From contig CAMWXJ010000007.1 of assembly GCA_947178215.1 (NCBI GenBank), forward strand, positions 1 through 64,000: a DNA stretch of 64,000 nucleotides. Reading direction: 5' to 3'. The translations under genes and the position numbers were made by a program. This DNA is from an uncultured Porphyromonadaceae bacterium. Lineage in GTDB: Bacteria; Bacteroidota; Bacteroidia; Bacteroidales; Muribaculaceae. Below, one piece after another: positions 1 through 8,437 of the stretch (positions within the stretch are counted from its first letter, which is position 1; every line of letters starts with the position of its first letter). Under the pieces are notes generated by a model, which saw only the letters and a program-made list of their open reading frames with translations, was not told the origin of the DNA and did no database searches.

Positions 1-38
1 TGGCCACTCTATACTCTTGACACCCCCTCCGCTCACCG

Positions 39-72
39 GAAAAATCCGCTGACCCGAAAAATCCGCTGACCC
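39..72. repeat. two tandem copies of a 17-bp unit
   Basis: A 17-bp unit beginning GAAAAATCCGCTG occurs twice without a gap (39-55 and 56-72). A weaker third copy lies just before it (about 21-37). No gene is seen in positions 1-130. The sequence from about 90 to 118 may belong to a dispersed intergenic repeat, but no second copy was noticed in this window. Confidence 0.8.
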
Positions 73-131
73 GCTATCGGGGCGCGCTCGGGACTTGCAC
101 CCGTTAGAGTATGCCCATGTCGGACGAACAC

Positions 132-167
132 AAAAAAAGCCCTACGACCTATGGCCGTAGGGCTTTT
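132..167 (-). terminator. Rho-independent terminator of tRNA-Met
   Basis: An inverted repeat with the arm GCCCTACG and its complement surrounds a short loop. On the minus strand it is followed by a run of seven T. It lies just beyond the 3' end of the minus-strand tRNA and matches an intrinsic terminator for that transcript. Confidence 0.85.
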
Positions 168-171
168 CAAG

Positions 172-245
172 TAGCGGGACCGAGAATTGAACTCGGGACC
201 TCCGGGTTATGAATCCGACGCTCTAACCAACTGAGCTATCCCGCC
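172..245 (-). tRNA. tRNA-Met (anticodon CAT)
   Basis: On the minus strand the 74-nt sequence starts GGCGGGATAGCTCAG and ends with a T arm carrying GTTCAATTC. The 7-bp acceptor stem pairs GGCGGGA with TCCCGCT (first pair G-U), with discriminator A. The anticodon loop reads TTCATAA, giving CAT. The first acceptor pair and the D-arm fit elongator Met better than initiator Met, which usually has a C-A mismatch at the first pair. CCA is not encoded. A promoter lies upstream (287-318) and a terminator immediately downstream. Confidence 0.93.
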
Positions 246-286
246 AGGTTTTTGTTTCGCAAGAGCCTTAGTGGCGTTTGCGAGTG

Positions 287-318
287 CAAAGGTAGAGCCT
301 TTTTGTGGACTGTGCAAA
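287..318 (-). promoter_or_regulatory. Bacteroidales-type promoter for tRNA-Met
   Basis: On the minus strand TTTG (318-315) is followed after exactly 20 nt by TACCTTTG (294-287), matching the Bacteroidales sigma consensus TTTG/TAnnTTTG. Transcription would start near 280, about 35 nt before the tRNA. Confidence 0.75.
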
Positions 319-489
319 TTTTTTGGCAAAAATTTTTCGCCTGACCCTGATTTTTTCTTCCCTACCTTGATTTTGACACCGTGTTCAGACATATTTACAA
401 TAGTAGCATAGACTATGACCAACGAACCACAACGGCATGCGGCGTGTTAACAATCTATATATTTCATCCCACAATTTTAACTTACTCTT

Positions 490-1194
490 ATGAAAAAGTA
501 TTTCGCCGAACTCATCGGCACAATGCTGCTCGTGCTTCTTGCCTGCGGAAGCGCCGTACTTGCCGGCCCGGCCATCGGGGTTCTTGGCATAGGCATCTGC
601 TTTGGCCTGATTCTGCTCTGCCTTTGCTACTGCATCGGCAACATATCGGGTTGCCATGTCAATCCCGCCGTATCGTTTGCCATGCTCCTTGCCGGACGCA
701 TGAACGGCCGCGACTTCTGCGGCTATGTTATCGCACAACTCATCGGAGCCGGCATTGGTGCCGGCCTGCTTGCCTGGTTCATGGCCCTCGCTCCCGGCTA
801 TAACTTCGGCGGCATCACTCCTGGTGTGGCCGACCTCGCCGCCAACGTATGCCAGCCCGGCGCCACCCAAGGCATGGCTCTTCTGGCCGAGATACTTCTC
901 ACCATGACGTTTGTGCTCGTGATTCTCGGCGCCACTGACTCCAAAAAGGGCTTCGGCAATTTCGCCGGCCTTGCTATCGGCCTCGCCCTCGGCCTTGTCA
1001 ACATAGTGGGCATTCCAGTCGATAATTGCTCCGTCAATCCCGCCCGCTCGTTTGGCCCCGCGCTGTTCAGCCCGGGCGCATGGCCCGACTTCTGGATTAT
1101 GGTGGTAGGCCCGCTCGCCGGCGCTGCTATCGCCGTAGTACTCTGGAAGATGTTTACATGCGCAAAGTGCGACAGCGCCTCCTGCGCCTCCTGA
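490..1194 (+). CDS. aqpZ: aquaporin (MIP family, AqpZ-like)
   Basis: Six-helix channel protein of 234 residues for water, or possibly small neutral solutes, across the inner membrane. Both half-helix motifs are present: NPA at residues 58-60 (CHVNPAVSF) and 183-185 (SVNPARSFGPAL). The length equals E. coli AqpZ. The aromatic/Arg filter aligns as Phe38, Asn171, Cys180, Arg186. In AqpZ these are Phe, His, Thr, Arg, so the His position is replaced. The C-terminus carries CAKCDSASC, an unusual Cys-rich tail. The gene stands alone between a divergent tRNA and the men operon, with a terminator about 120 nt downstream. The family call is secure. Strict water versus glycerol or ammonia specificity is not settled by sequence. 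Confidence 0.92.
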   Translation: MKKYFAELIGTMLLVLLACGSAVLAGPAIGVLGIGICFGLILLCLCYCIGNISGCHVNPAVSFAMLLAGRMNGRDFCGYVIAQLIGAGIGAGLLAWFMALAPGYNFGGITPGVADLAANVCQPGATQGMALLAEILLTMTFVLVILGATDSKKGFGNFAGLAIGLALGLVNIVGIPVDNCSVNPARSFGPALFSPGAWPDFWIMVVGPLAGAAIAVVLWKMFTCAKCDSASCAS

Positions 1195-1313
1195 CACTGC
1201 ACAGTTAAAAATCACAAAAGCCGTTTCGCGGGCGAACAACATGCCCCACTCTATTGTCTTTATTATAGAGAATGATACTAAGAAACAGCTTTTTGATTAT
1301 AAGTAAAACTATT

Positions 1314-1352
1314 AAGCCGCTACTGCTCGCGAAGAGCCGCAGCGGCTTTTTC
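1314..1352 (+). terminator. Rho-independent terminator upstream of menD
   Basis: AAGCCGCT (1314-1321) pairs with AGCGGCTT (1341-1348) around an inner GC-rich segment and is followed by a T run. It probably ends the aquaporin transcript, since the menD -7 box lies downstream of it. If menD were instead read from farther upstream it would act as a leader attenuator. Confidence 0.65.
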
Positions 1353-1379
1353 ATTATACCGAAAATATGACTAATTTTG
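1348..1379 (+). promoter_or_regulatory. candidate promoter of the men operon
   Basis: TAATTTTG (1372-1379) matches the TAnnTTTG box. The -33 position 20 nt upstream reads TTTT, a weak match inside the T run of the terminator. Predicted transcription from about 1386 argues for a menD start downstream of this point. Confidence 0.45.
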
Positions 1380-1408
1380 CACACGATATGATGACAGCCA
1401 ACGACACA

Positions 1409-3085
1409 ATGAACCTACCCGAAATGATTGTGATGACGCTAATACGTCGTGGCATAACACGTTGCGTGGCCTCGCCGGGCACGCGCAACGCCCCACTCGT
1501 CGAGGCCGCATCGGCTGCGGGTATGGATGTCACCTCGGTGGTCGACGAACGTGTCGCCGCTTTCATGGCTCTCGGCATAGCGGCCACGACAGGTGAACCT
1601 GTGGCGCTGATATGCACCTCCGGCTCCGCGATGCTCAATTACGCACCGGCGCTTGCCGAGGCCCTTTATCGTGACATACCGCTCATAGCACTCACGGCCG
1701 ACAGGCCCGAGGTGTGGATTGACCGAGCCGACAGCCAGACGATACGCCAGCCGAGCGCACTCGGGGCCGTTGTCAAGCGATATGCCTCGCTAATGTCAGC
1801 CGGCGCTCCCGACGCGCAACGCCAAGCGTCGCTCACCCTCAACGAGCTGCTAATAGCCGCGACAGCTTTCCCGCAGGGGCCGGTGCACCTCAACATACCG
1901 ATTGATTTCACGACCGACCCGCAATCGGGCTTCACGCCACGCCTCGTCGACATCATAGAGCCGGAGCCGGCGCTCACCGTGGCGCGCACGCGTCAGTTGG
2001 GATGCTTGCTCGCATCGCCCCGTAAAGTGCTGATAGCCGCCGGCGGCTACCCGCCTGCCGAAAAGCTCAACCGCGCACTTGCGCGGCTGGCCGAGCTGCC
2101 CAACGTAGCCGTGGTCACCGAACCGACAGCCAATCTCCACGGTCGGCTGTTCATCCCCTCACCTGAGGCGGCAATCATAGCCTCTGCCGACACGACACAG
2201 CTCGACCGTCTGCGTCCCGATGTCGTCATCACCGTAGGCGGCGCGCTCGTCAGCGCAAAACTCAAAGGACTGCTGCGCCACAAACCCGCCCCTGAGCACT
2301 GGGTAGTTGGCGGAATGATTAACGGCTGCCTTCCCGACACATTCGGCTCCATATCCACAGTCGTAGACCTTCCTGCCGAAGCGTTTATGTCGCAGCTCGC
2401 GTCGGCGATGCAGCCCCATCGCGCCCCTTCGACTTTCGGCGACGACTGGCGCATTGCCTCCGACCGCGGTGCCTCGCTGCTCCGCTCCGTGGTAGCCCGC
2501 GCTCCCTGGTGCGGCCTCAAAGCAGCAGCCACACTTCTCGGCCTCGTGCCCAAGCGCTGGAACGTACAGGTTTCAAACGGCATGAACATACGCTATGCAT
2601 GCCTCGCCGCCTGCCTCACCGACGCACCCCACCGGTTCGACTGCAACCGTGGCGTGAGCGGAATCGACGGATCCACCTCGACAGCCGCAGGAGCCGCCTT
2701 GGCCTACACCTCCGCCCCCACCCTGCTGCTGACCGGCGACATGAGCGCACTCTACGACATGTCGGTCCTCGCATCAGGCGCAATTGTGCCACGGCTACGC
2801 ATCGTCGTGGCAGACAATGGAGGCGGCGGCATATTCAACTTCGCCAAGCCCACACGCAACCTCGCGTGCCGCCCCGCATTACTCGAACACAAGGGGCTCA
2901 CGCTGCCGCTGAGCCAAATTGCCGACGGGTGCGGCTTCGACTATTTCGAGGCGACCTCGGAGGCCGAGCTACGCCGTGTGTGGCCCGCTTTCAGTTCCGA
3001 GAGTCATGGGCGGCCGGCGATAATGCGTCTGATAACCGACGGAGCGACCGACGCCGACATCATCAACCGTTACTATAATCAATGA
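1409..3085 (+). CDS. menD: 2-succinyl-5-enolpyruvyl-6-hydroxy-3-cyclohexene-1-carboxylate synthase
   Basis: Thiamine-diphosphate enzyme of menaquinone synthesis that joins isochorismate with 2-oxoglutarate. The N-terminal Pyr domain has the SPGTRNAP motif and the catalytic Glu in VDERVAAF (about residue 47). The C-terminal domain has the ThDP/Mg motif starting GDMSALYD and continuing to NGGGGIFNF. In-frame ATG codons lie at 1367, 1388, 1391 and 1409. The start at 1409 was chosen because a TAATTTTG box covers 1372-1379 and because it gives 558 residues, close to E. coli MenD. The 1367 start would give 572. It is the first gene of menD-menB-menC-menE. Neither menF nor menH is adjacent. Confidence 0.93.
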   Translation: MNLPEMIVMTLIRRGITRCVASPGTRNAPLVEAASAAGMDVTSVVDERVAAFMALGIAATTGEPVALICTSGSAMLNYAPALAEALYRDIPLIALTADRPEVWIDRADSQTIRQPSALGAVVKRYASLMSAGAPDAQRQASLTLNELLIAATAFPQGPVHLNIPIDFTTDPQSGFTPRLVDIIEPEPALTVARTRQLGCLLASPRKVLIAAGGYPPAEKLNRALARLAELPNVAVVTEPTANLHGRLFIPSPEAAIIASADTTQLDRLRPDVVITVGGALVSAKLKGLLRHKPAPEHWVVGGMINGCLPDTFGSISTVVDLPAEAFMSQLASAMQPHRAPSTFGDDWRIASDRGASLLRSVVARAPWCGLKAAATLLGLVPKRWNVQVSNGMNIRYACLAACLTDAPHRFDCNRGVSGIDGSTSTAAGAALAYTSAPTLLLTGDMSALYDMSVLASGAIVPRLRIVVADNGGGGIFNFAKPTRNLACRPALLEHKGLTLPLSQIADGCGFDYFEATSEAELRRVWPAFSSESHGRPAIMRLITDGATDADIINRYYNQ

Positions 3086-3106
3086 CACCAAAGTATACAT
3101 ACAGCT

Positions 3107-3922
3107 ATGCGTGAATGGAAAAAGATAAAGGAGTATGAAGACATACTCTTCGAGCAATGCGGCAAGGTGGCCAAGATAACCATCAACCGCCCGGAAGTCT
3201 ACAACGCCTTCCGTCCGCAGACCACCATGGAGATGATAGACGCCGTGGCCTACGTGCGCGAGGCTCCCGGTATCGGAGTGCTTTTGCTCACCGGCGCGGG
3301 CGACAAGGCGTTCTGCTCCGGCGGCGACCAGCGCGTCAAGGGCAAGGGTGGCTATGTTGACGACAACGGCGTGCCGCGCCTCAACGTGCTCGACCTCCAC
3401 AAAGCCATACGCTCGCTCCCCAAACCGGTTATCGCACTCGTAAACGGCTACTCCATCGGAGGCGGCAACGTACTCCAAGTGGTGTGCGACCTAAGCATCG
3501 CATCCGAGAACGCCCGCTTCGGCCAGGCCGGTCCCAAGGTAGGCAGCTTCGACGGCGGCTTTGGTTCATCCTATCTCGCCCGTTGCGTAGGTCAGAAAAA
3601 GGCGCGCGAGATATGGTTTCTCTGCCGACAGTACTCCGCACAGGAAGCGCTTGAAATGGGGATGGTCAACAAAGTGGTTCCTTTCGAGCGACTTGAAGAC
3701 GAGGCCATGGAGTGGTGTGCCGACATACTCAAACGCTCGCCCATGGCGATACGCATGATTAAGCGTGCTCTCAACGCCGAGCTCGACGGCCAGCACGGCC
3801 TTATGGAGCTTGCCGGCGATGCCACGCTCATGTTCTACATGATGGAAGAGGCCCAGGAGGGCAAGAACGCTTTCCTTCAAAAACGCGAGCCCAACTTCGA
3901 CGACTTCCCCCGCTTCCCATGA
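3107..3922 (+). CDS. menB: 1,4-dihydroxy-2-naphthoyl-CoA synthase
   Basis: Crotonase-fold enzyme that cyclises o-succinylbenzoyl-CoA to dihydroxynaphthoyl-CoA in the cytoplasm. At 271 residues it has normal length. Oxyanion-hole and substrate motifs are visible: [12 protein letters not shown] (68-79), NGYSIGGGN (113-121) and [15 protein letters not shown] (145-159), a typical MenB stretch that separates it from general enoyl-CoA hydratases. It starts 21 nt after menD and overlaps menC by 4 nt (ATGA), so translation is probably coupled. Confidence 0.96.
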   Translation: MREWKKIKEYEDILFEQCGKVAKITINRPEVYNAFRPQTTMEMIDAVAYVREAPGIGVLLLTGAGDKAFCSGGDQRVKGKGGYVDDNGVPRLNVLDLHKAIRSLPKPVIALVNGYSIGGGNVLQVVCDLSIASENARFGQAGPKVGSFDGGFGSSYLARCVGQKKAREIWFLCRQYSAQEALEMGMVNKVVPFERLEDEAMEWCADILKRSPMAIRMIKRALNAELDGQHGLMELAGDATLMFYMMEEAQEGKNAFLQKREPNFDDFPRFP

Positions 3923-4995
3923 TACGCGCCCGCTCAGTGCGCCGCGACCTCCGTTTCATACGCCCGGCCGTGACATCGCGCGGCGCCCTCACCGTTAAAG
4001 AGACATATTATATTGGCCTCACCGATACCTCCCGCCCAGGCGTGGAGGGCATCGGCGAGTGCGCGCTGTTTCGCGGCCTCGGGTGCGACGACCGTCCCGA
4101 CTATGCGGCTATGGTCAACCTGGTGTGCGACTCATTCAACACCTCGCGCGAGTTACCCGACCTCACCCCCTGGCCCTCGATTCGCTTCGGAGTGGAGATG
4201 GCCCTGCGCTCGCTCCAAGCCGGCGGCAACGGCATCGTATGGCCATCCGAGTGGACCCGCGGCGTTGGACAGGGAATCAAAATCAACGGTCTTGTGTGGA
4301 TGGACTCCCCCGACAGGATGGAGAAGAGCGCATTTGCCAAGGCCGAAAACGGCTTCGACTGCATCAAGTTCAAAATTGGCGCCTGCGATTTCAACGCCGA
4401 AGTGCGCATGATTGAGCGCTTGCGCAGACAGTACGGCCCCGACCGCGTGGAGATACGCCTCGACGCCAATGGCGCGTGGCGCGATGACGACGAGGCCATA
4501 GCGCGGCTGCGGCGGCTCGCCCCACTCGACATCCACTCGCTCGAACAGCCGATAAAGGCGCGCAACGAGGAGATGATGCAGTGTGTGGTCGCCAACTCCC
4601 CCATACCCATAGCACTTGATGAGGAGCTGATAGGCCGTGACCCCGACACCGAGGCCACCCGGCTGCTCGACCTCATCCGCCCGGCCTACATCATACTCAA
4701 ACCGTCGCTCTGCGGAGGATTTTCGGGCGCGGAGCGGTGGATTGCCGAAGCCGACCGACTCGGCATCGGCTCATGGGCCACAAGCGCCCTTGAATCTAAC
4801 ATCGGACTTAACGCCATAGCTCAGTGGACTGCTCGCAACGGCATCCCCGCAATGCCTCAGGGACTCGGCACAGGCGCTCTCTACCGCAACAACATCGAGT
4901 CGCCGCTACGCCTTGACGGCCAGTATCTCCGATTCGACCCCACCGCCGCAACAGCCGGTCCTTTCGACCTCGCCGATTCTACCGCTGCCAAATGA
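3919..4995 (+). CDS. menC: o-succinylbenzoate synthase
   Basis: Enolase-superfamily dehydratase that forms o-succinylbenzoate from SHCHC. The expected residues are all present: the Lys pair in IKFKIG (150 and 152), metal ligands Asp182 (LDANGAW), Glu209 (SLEQP) and Asp234 (LDEEL), and the second-side Lys261 (ILKPSLCGG). The protein has 358 residues. Both ends overlap neighbouring men genes by ATGA, which supports the pathway assignment over other muconate-cycloisomerase relatives such as dipeptide epimerases. Confidence 0.93.
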   Translation: MIRARSVRRDLRFIRPAVTSRGALTVKETYYIGLTDTSRPGVEGIGECALFRGLGCDDRPDYAAMVNLVCDSFNTSRELPDLTPWPSIRFGVEMALRSLQAGGNGIVWPSEWTRGVGQGIKINGLVWMDSPDRMEKSAFAKAENGFDCIKFKIGACDFNAEVRMIERLRRQYGPDRVEIRLDANGAWRDDDEAIARLRRLAPLDIHSLEQPIKARNEEMMQCVVANSPIPIALDEELIGRDPDTEATRLLDLIRPAYIILKPSLCGGFSGAERWIAEADRLGIGSWATSALESNIGLNAIAQWTARNGIPAMPQGLGTGALYRNNIESPLRLDGQYLRFDPTAATAGPFDLADSTAAK

Positions 4996-5951
4996 CCTAC
5001 GACGAGTTCTACGCCGAATGGCGCGATGACAGCGAGTGGGCAAGCGCCCACACAAGCGGCTCGACAGGCAAGCCCAAACCCGTGAGGCTCGCCAAGGCCG
5101 ACATGCGACTTAGCGCCCGCGCCACGATAGCCTTTTTCGGCATCAAGGCCGGCGACCTGCTCGCCACTCCCCTCGCCGCCGACTATATTGCCGGCAAGAT
5201 GATGGCTGTGAGGGCTGACGAGAGCGGCGCGCGCCTGCACGTCGAGGAGCCGTCGCGCTTTCCCCTCGCCACGCTCGCGGCGGCCGACAAGGTGCGCCTC
5301 GCGGCAATCGTCCCACAACAGATTCCCGGCATCGTGGCCGCGCCATGCGCCATAGATCATATCATAGTGGGTGGCGCGCCATGCACTCCGGAGCAGGAGC
5401 GGGAGGCACTCGCCGGACGCCCCGACACCTCGTGGTGGGCCACCTACGGCATGACCGAAACGTGCAGCCATGTGGCCCTCCGCGCGTTCGGCGACAACCG
5501 CTATCACGCGCTCCCGGGCGTGAGCCTGGCTACCGACCTGCGCGGATGCCTCATCGTCAAGGCCCCGGAGGCCGGCTGGAGCCCGGTAGTGACAAACGAC
5601 ATTGTTGACCTTATCGACTCCACAACCTTTATCTTTCGCGGCCGTGCCGACAATGTCATAATCTCGGGTGGCATAAAAATCCACCCGGAAGAGGTAGAGC
5701 GTGTCATAGCCCCGGCGCTCGACGGTCGCAAGGGCTACGTCAGGGCAGTAGCCTCGGAGCAGTGGGGCAGCGAGCCTCAGCTTGTTGTGGAGAGCACAAG
5801 CGACACCTGTAATGGCGCGGCCCTGCTCGCACGCTGCGACGACTTGCTCACCGCCGCGTTTGGCCGTAGCGGTCATATCATGCGCCCCAAAAGCGTGATT
5901 TTCATTTCCCGCCTCCCCCTCACATCCACCGGAAAACTTCGCCGGTTCTGA
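4992..5951 (+). CDS. menE: o-succinylbenzoate-CoA ligase (compact form)
   Basis: Acyl-adenylate-forming ligase that activates o-succinylbenzoate with CoA. The phosphate loop TSGSTGKPK lies at residues 21-29, the TYGMTET motif near 151, the hinge region SGGIKIHPEE in the C-terminal part, and the catalytic Lys at 315 in STGKLRRF. At 319 residues it is much shorter than the usual 450-490 because the N-terminal subdomain before the phosphate loop is almost absent. The C-terminus is intact and the gene overlaps menC by ATGA, so this looks like a compact natural form rather than a broken gene. It is the last gene of the men series. Confidence 0.88.
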   Translation: MTYDEFYAEWRDDSEWASAHTSGSTGKPKPVRLAKADMRLSARATIAFFGIKAGDLLATPLAADYIAGKMMAVRADESGARLHVEEPSRFPLATLAAADKVRLAAIVPQQIPGIVAAPCAIDHIIVGGAPCTPEQEREALAGRPDTSWWATYGMTETCSHVALRAFGDNRYHALPGVSLATDLRGCLIVKAPEAGWSPVVTNDIVDLIDSTTFIFRGRADNVIISGGIKIHPEEVERVIAPALDGRKGYVRAVASEQWGSEPQLVVESTSDTCNGAALLARCDDLLTAAFGRSGHIMRPKSVIFISRLPLTSTGKLRRF

Positions 5952-6031
5952 GACCCCGCAGCCCGCACCATTATTAACAATATTTAACACGTACACACCT
6001 CCGAGGTAATCGGCTGATTGTCCTACTTTTA

Positions 6032-6040
6032 CCCCCCCCC
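6032..6040. repeat. homopolymeric C9 tract upstream of the fimbrial operon
   Basis: Nine consecutive C lie in the 355-nt gap between menE and the fimbrial operon, about 34 bp upstream of the predicted -33 box and directly after TACTTTTA. Tracts of this kind can change length by slippage during replication. Confidence 0.85.
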
Positions 6041-6073
6041 TGAAACTCTTTTTTCTTTCTCCATTAGAAAACT

Positions 6074-6105
6074 TTTGGTTTTCAAAACATTATTTCATAA
6101 ATTTG
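6074..6105 (+). promoter_or_regulatory. promoter of the fimbrial operon
   Basis: TTTG (6074-6077) and TAAATTTG (6098-6105) are separated by exactly 20 nt, a full match to the Bacteroidales consensus. The spacer contains the palindrome GTTTTCAAAAC (6078-6088) next to the -33 box, a possible operator. Transcription would start near 6112, giving an AT-rich leader of about 195 nt before the first gene. Confidence 0.75.
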
Positions 6106-6174
6106 CACGCAAATCACACTCATACCAGTCTAAATTAGGGTTTGACTACAAAATAGAAATTCTTTTCTTCCTAT

Positions 6175-6199
6175 ATAGGGATTGTACAAATAGGGATTG
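6175..6199. repeat. direct repeat in the fimbrial operon leader
   Basis: ATAGGGATTG occurs at 6175-6184 and 6190-6199, a 15-nt period, and a weaker relative (TTAGGGTTTG) lies near 6135-6144. The copies fall inside the predicted untranslated leader. Their role is unknown. Confidence 0.7.
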
Positions 6200-6306
6200 C
6201 ACACAAGCTTTCTGCTATGGAAATCAACTAAGGACAGAAATTTTTTCTACGCGTTACATTTCAGTCAAATTTTTTTCAGGGTTTATTCATCCACAAGCAC
6301 ATATTT

Positions 6307-6891
6307 ATGAAATCGAAAAATTGGGTGCTTATTTTTGGTTTTGCGTTGGTGCTCCCCTTTACAGGACGGGCCCAGATTGCTGTGAAAACCAATATCCTTG
6401 ACGACGCCTTTCTTAATGTCAATCTCGGCGCCGAGATGCAGCTTTCTCCGAAGTGGACAGCCGACATCTCGGCCAGTCTCAATGCGTGGACACTGTCAGG
6501 CGGCAAGCGCTGGAAACATCTCTCCGTCCAGCCCGAAGCGCGCTATTGGTTCTGCAATACGTTTGCCGGACACTTTGTCGGCGTAGAGGCTCACGGAGGC
6601 CAATATAATATAGGTGGCGTGGACTTCGGACTCAAACTGCTCGGCACCGACTTCGGCAAGCTAAAAGACTCACGCTATCAGGGATGGTTTGTCGGCGGTG
6701 GCGTCACCTACGGCTACTCATGGATTCTCAACCGCCACTGGAACATCGAGGCCGAAATTGGCTTAGGTTACAGCTACACCCGCTTCGACCGCTATCCGTG
6801 CGCCCTGTGCGGCACCAAGCTTGAAAGCGATGCCTCACACAACTATGTCGGCATCACCAAAGCCGCTATCAATCTCGTCTACGGGTTTTAA
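6307..6891 (+). CDS. DUF3575 family protein of a fimbrial operon
   Basis: Secreted or outer-membrane protein of 194 residues with a signal peptide ending near FTGRAQ (residue 22). The body alternates aromatic and polar residues as in a small beta-barrel, from VKTNILDDAFLNVNLG at the N-terminus to KAAINLVYGF at the C-terminus. DUF3575 genes are commonly found in front of Bacteroides Mfa-type fimbrial subunits, as here. It starts about 195 nt after the predicted transcription start and lies 24 nt before the next gene. The exact role, perhaps an outer-membrane part of fimbrial assembly, is inferred from context only. Confidence 0.82.
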   Translation: MKSKNWVLIFGFALVLPFTGRAQIAVKTNILDDAFLNVNLGAEMQLSPKWTADISASLNAWTLSGGKRWKHLSVQPEARYWFCNTFAGHFVGVEAHGGQYNIGGVDFGLKLLGTDFGKLKDSRYQGWFVGGGVTYGYSWILNRHWNIEAEIGLGYSYTRFDRYPCALCGTKLESDASHNYVGITKAAINLVYGF

Positions 6892-6915
6892 TAATCACAG
6901 CACAGACCAATCATT

Positions 6916-8361
6916 ATGAAACTGTTATATGCCGCCGTGGGCGCGATTGCCGCGTTCCAGGCCCTCCCCGTCGCAGCTTCAACCGACACAGCAGCCGGCA
7001 ATATTCCACTCAAATCGGTCAACTTAGTGCCTAAACCGGGCGCCATTACCCTCGACATGGCTCTCAACACAGCTTCGCTACGCCTCGGCCGCGACAGCGA
7101 GTATCTCGTCACACCGGTAATAGTGTCGGCCGACGGACGCGACTCCGTAGAGTTCGCCCCCGTACTTGTAGCAGGCCGCAACTTCTACTACCTCCACCTG
7201 CGCCGCAACGATCTCGACGGCACGCGCATGGTACGCCCTGGCGACGCCCCTGTGCCCTACACTTCAACAGTGGAGCGCGAGCCCTGGATGACCGACGCCA
7301 CAGTGCGCGTCAACACCATCCTCTACGGCTGCTGCTCTTCTATCGACGGGGAATATTCCACCCCCGTGGCGCGTATCGAGCCAGTGACATATACGCCTAA
7401 GTTTGAATACGTGACGCCCGACGCCGATTCCGTGAAAGTGTTTCAGCTCGCAGGCTCGGCGTTCATCAACTTCCCCGTCAACCGCACCGAGCTTTACCCC
7501 GATTACATGTCAAATCCGGCAGAGTTGCGCAAAATCACCGGCACTATCGACTCTATAAAGGGGGACACCGACATCACCATCACGTCGCTCATGATTAAGG
7601 GTTTTGCATCGCCCGAGGGCTCGTATGCCAACAACGAGCGCCTTGCCAAAGGCCGCACTGCCACCCTGCGCCAGTATGTGGAGAAGCTCAACGACTTCCC
7701 CGCCGGCTTCATCGCCACCGACTACATGCCTGAGGACTGGCCGGGCCTACGCGCCTACGTGGCCTCGTCGACGCTGCCCGACCGCGGAGCTATCCTTGAC
7801 CTTATTGACTCCGATATGGAACCCGACGCCAAGGACCGCAAGCTACGTGCCGACTTCCCCGCCTCCTATGCGTTCCTGCTCCGCGAGGTCTACCCCTCGC
7901 TCCGTCACTCCGACTACGTGATTACCTACAATGTGCGCTCCTACACCTCAGTCGACGAGATTCTTTCAGTAATGCACACCGCCCCGCAGAAGCTCTCGGC
8001 AGCAGAGTTCTACCGTGCCGCCCGTAGCCTCGAAAACGGAAGCGAGGAGTACAACCGCGTGATTGAGACCGCAGTGGCCTCACACCCCAACGACGCCGTG
8101 TGCAACCTCAACGCCGCCAACGCCGCCATGTCGCGCGGCGATCTCGACACCGCCCGCCGCTACCTCGACCGCGCAGGTCAGAACGCCGAAGCCGAGTATG
8201 CCCGTGGCGTGCTTGCCGCCCTCAACACTGACTATACAGGCGCCCTCGCATACTTCCGCCACGCCTCGTCGCTCGGCTACGTTCCCGCCACCGCCGCCCT
8301 GACTCAGATAGAGCAGCTCGTGACCAACCCCGACGGCGTAGTCACCCTCCTCACCGACTAA
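6916..8361 (+). CDS. DUF3868 / OmpA-like fimbrial accessory protein with TPR-like end
   Basis: A 481-residue exported protein (signal peptide up to about VAAS, residue 22). The N-terminal half is strand-rich and fits DUF3868. A central OmpA-like region includes FINFPVNRTELYPDY and the helix segment GFASPEGSYANNERLAKGR, which resembles the peptidoglycan-contact part of OmpA domains. The last 100 or so residues are Ala-rich helical pairs like TPR or Sel1 repeats (LNAANAAMSRGDLDTA). It lies between the DUF3575 gene and the major fimbrial subunit, an order known from Bacteroides fimbrial loci. It may tie the fimbrial base to the cell wall, which is an inference. Confidence 0.82.
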   Translation: MKLLYAAVGAIAAFQALPVAASTDTAAGNIPLKSVNLVPKPGAITLDMALNTASLRLGRDSEYLVTPVIVSADGRDSVEFAPVLVAGRNFYYLHLRRNDLDGTRMVRPGDAPVPYTSTVEREPWMTDATVRVNTILYGCCSSIDGEYSTPVARIEPVTYTPKFEYVTPDADSVKVFQLAGSAFINFPVNRTELYPDYMSNPAELRKITGTIDSIKGDTDITITSLMIKGFASPEGSYANNERLAKGRTATLRQYVEKLNDFPAGFIATDYMPEDWPGLRAYVASSTLPDRGAILDLIDSDMEPDAKDRKLRADFPASYAFLLREVYPSLRHSDYVITYNVRSYTSVDEILSVMHTAPQKLSAAEFYRAARSLENGSEEYNRVIETAVASHPNDAVCNLNAANAAMSRGDLDTARRYLDRAGQNAEAEYARGVLAALNTDYTGALAYFRHASSLGYVPATAALTQIEQLVTNPDGVVTLLTD

Positions 8362-8437
8362 ACGTCAGCACTATTCAATACACAATAATCTATTGCGTTT
8401 CGACAAAAATACACAACAACCATAAATCTGCTCTATT

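Noticed and set aside
207-422. Short minus-strand open frame overlapping tRNA-Met
   Set aside because: It reads through the tRNA gene and its promoter. The C-terminal residues are a translation of the tRNA itself.
385-1242. Long minus-strand open frame opposite the aquaporin
   Set aside because: It is a mirror of the aquaporin gene caused by high GC content. Its translation lacks any recognisable domain while the plus strand has both NPA motifs.
4881-5996. Long minus-strand open frame of 371 codons opposite menE
   Set aside because: It is antisense to menE, which has the full set of ligase motifs. The antisense product shows no domain and is compositionally odd.
6018-6401. Open frame across the fimbrial promoter region
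   Set aside because: It crosses the C9 tract, the promoter and the start of the DUF3575 gene in another frame, and its translation is low-complexity.
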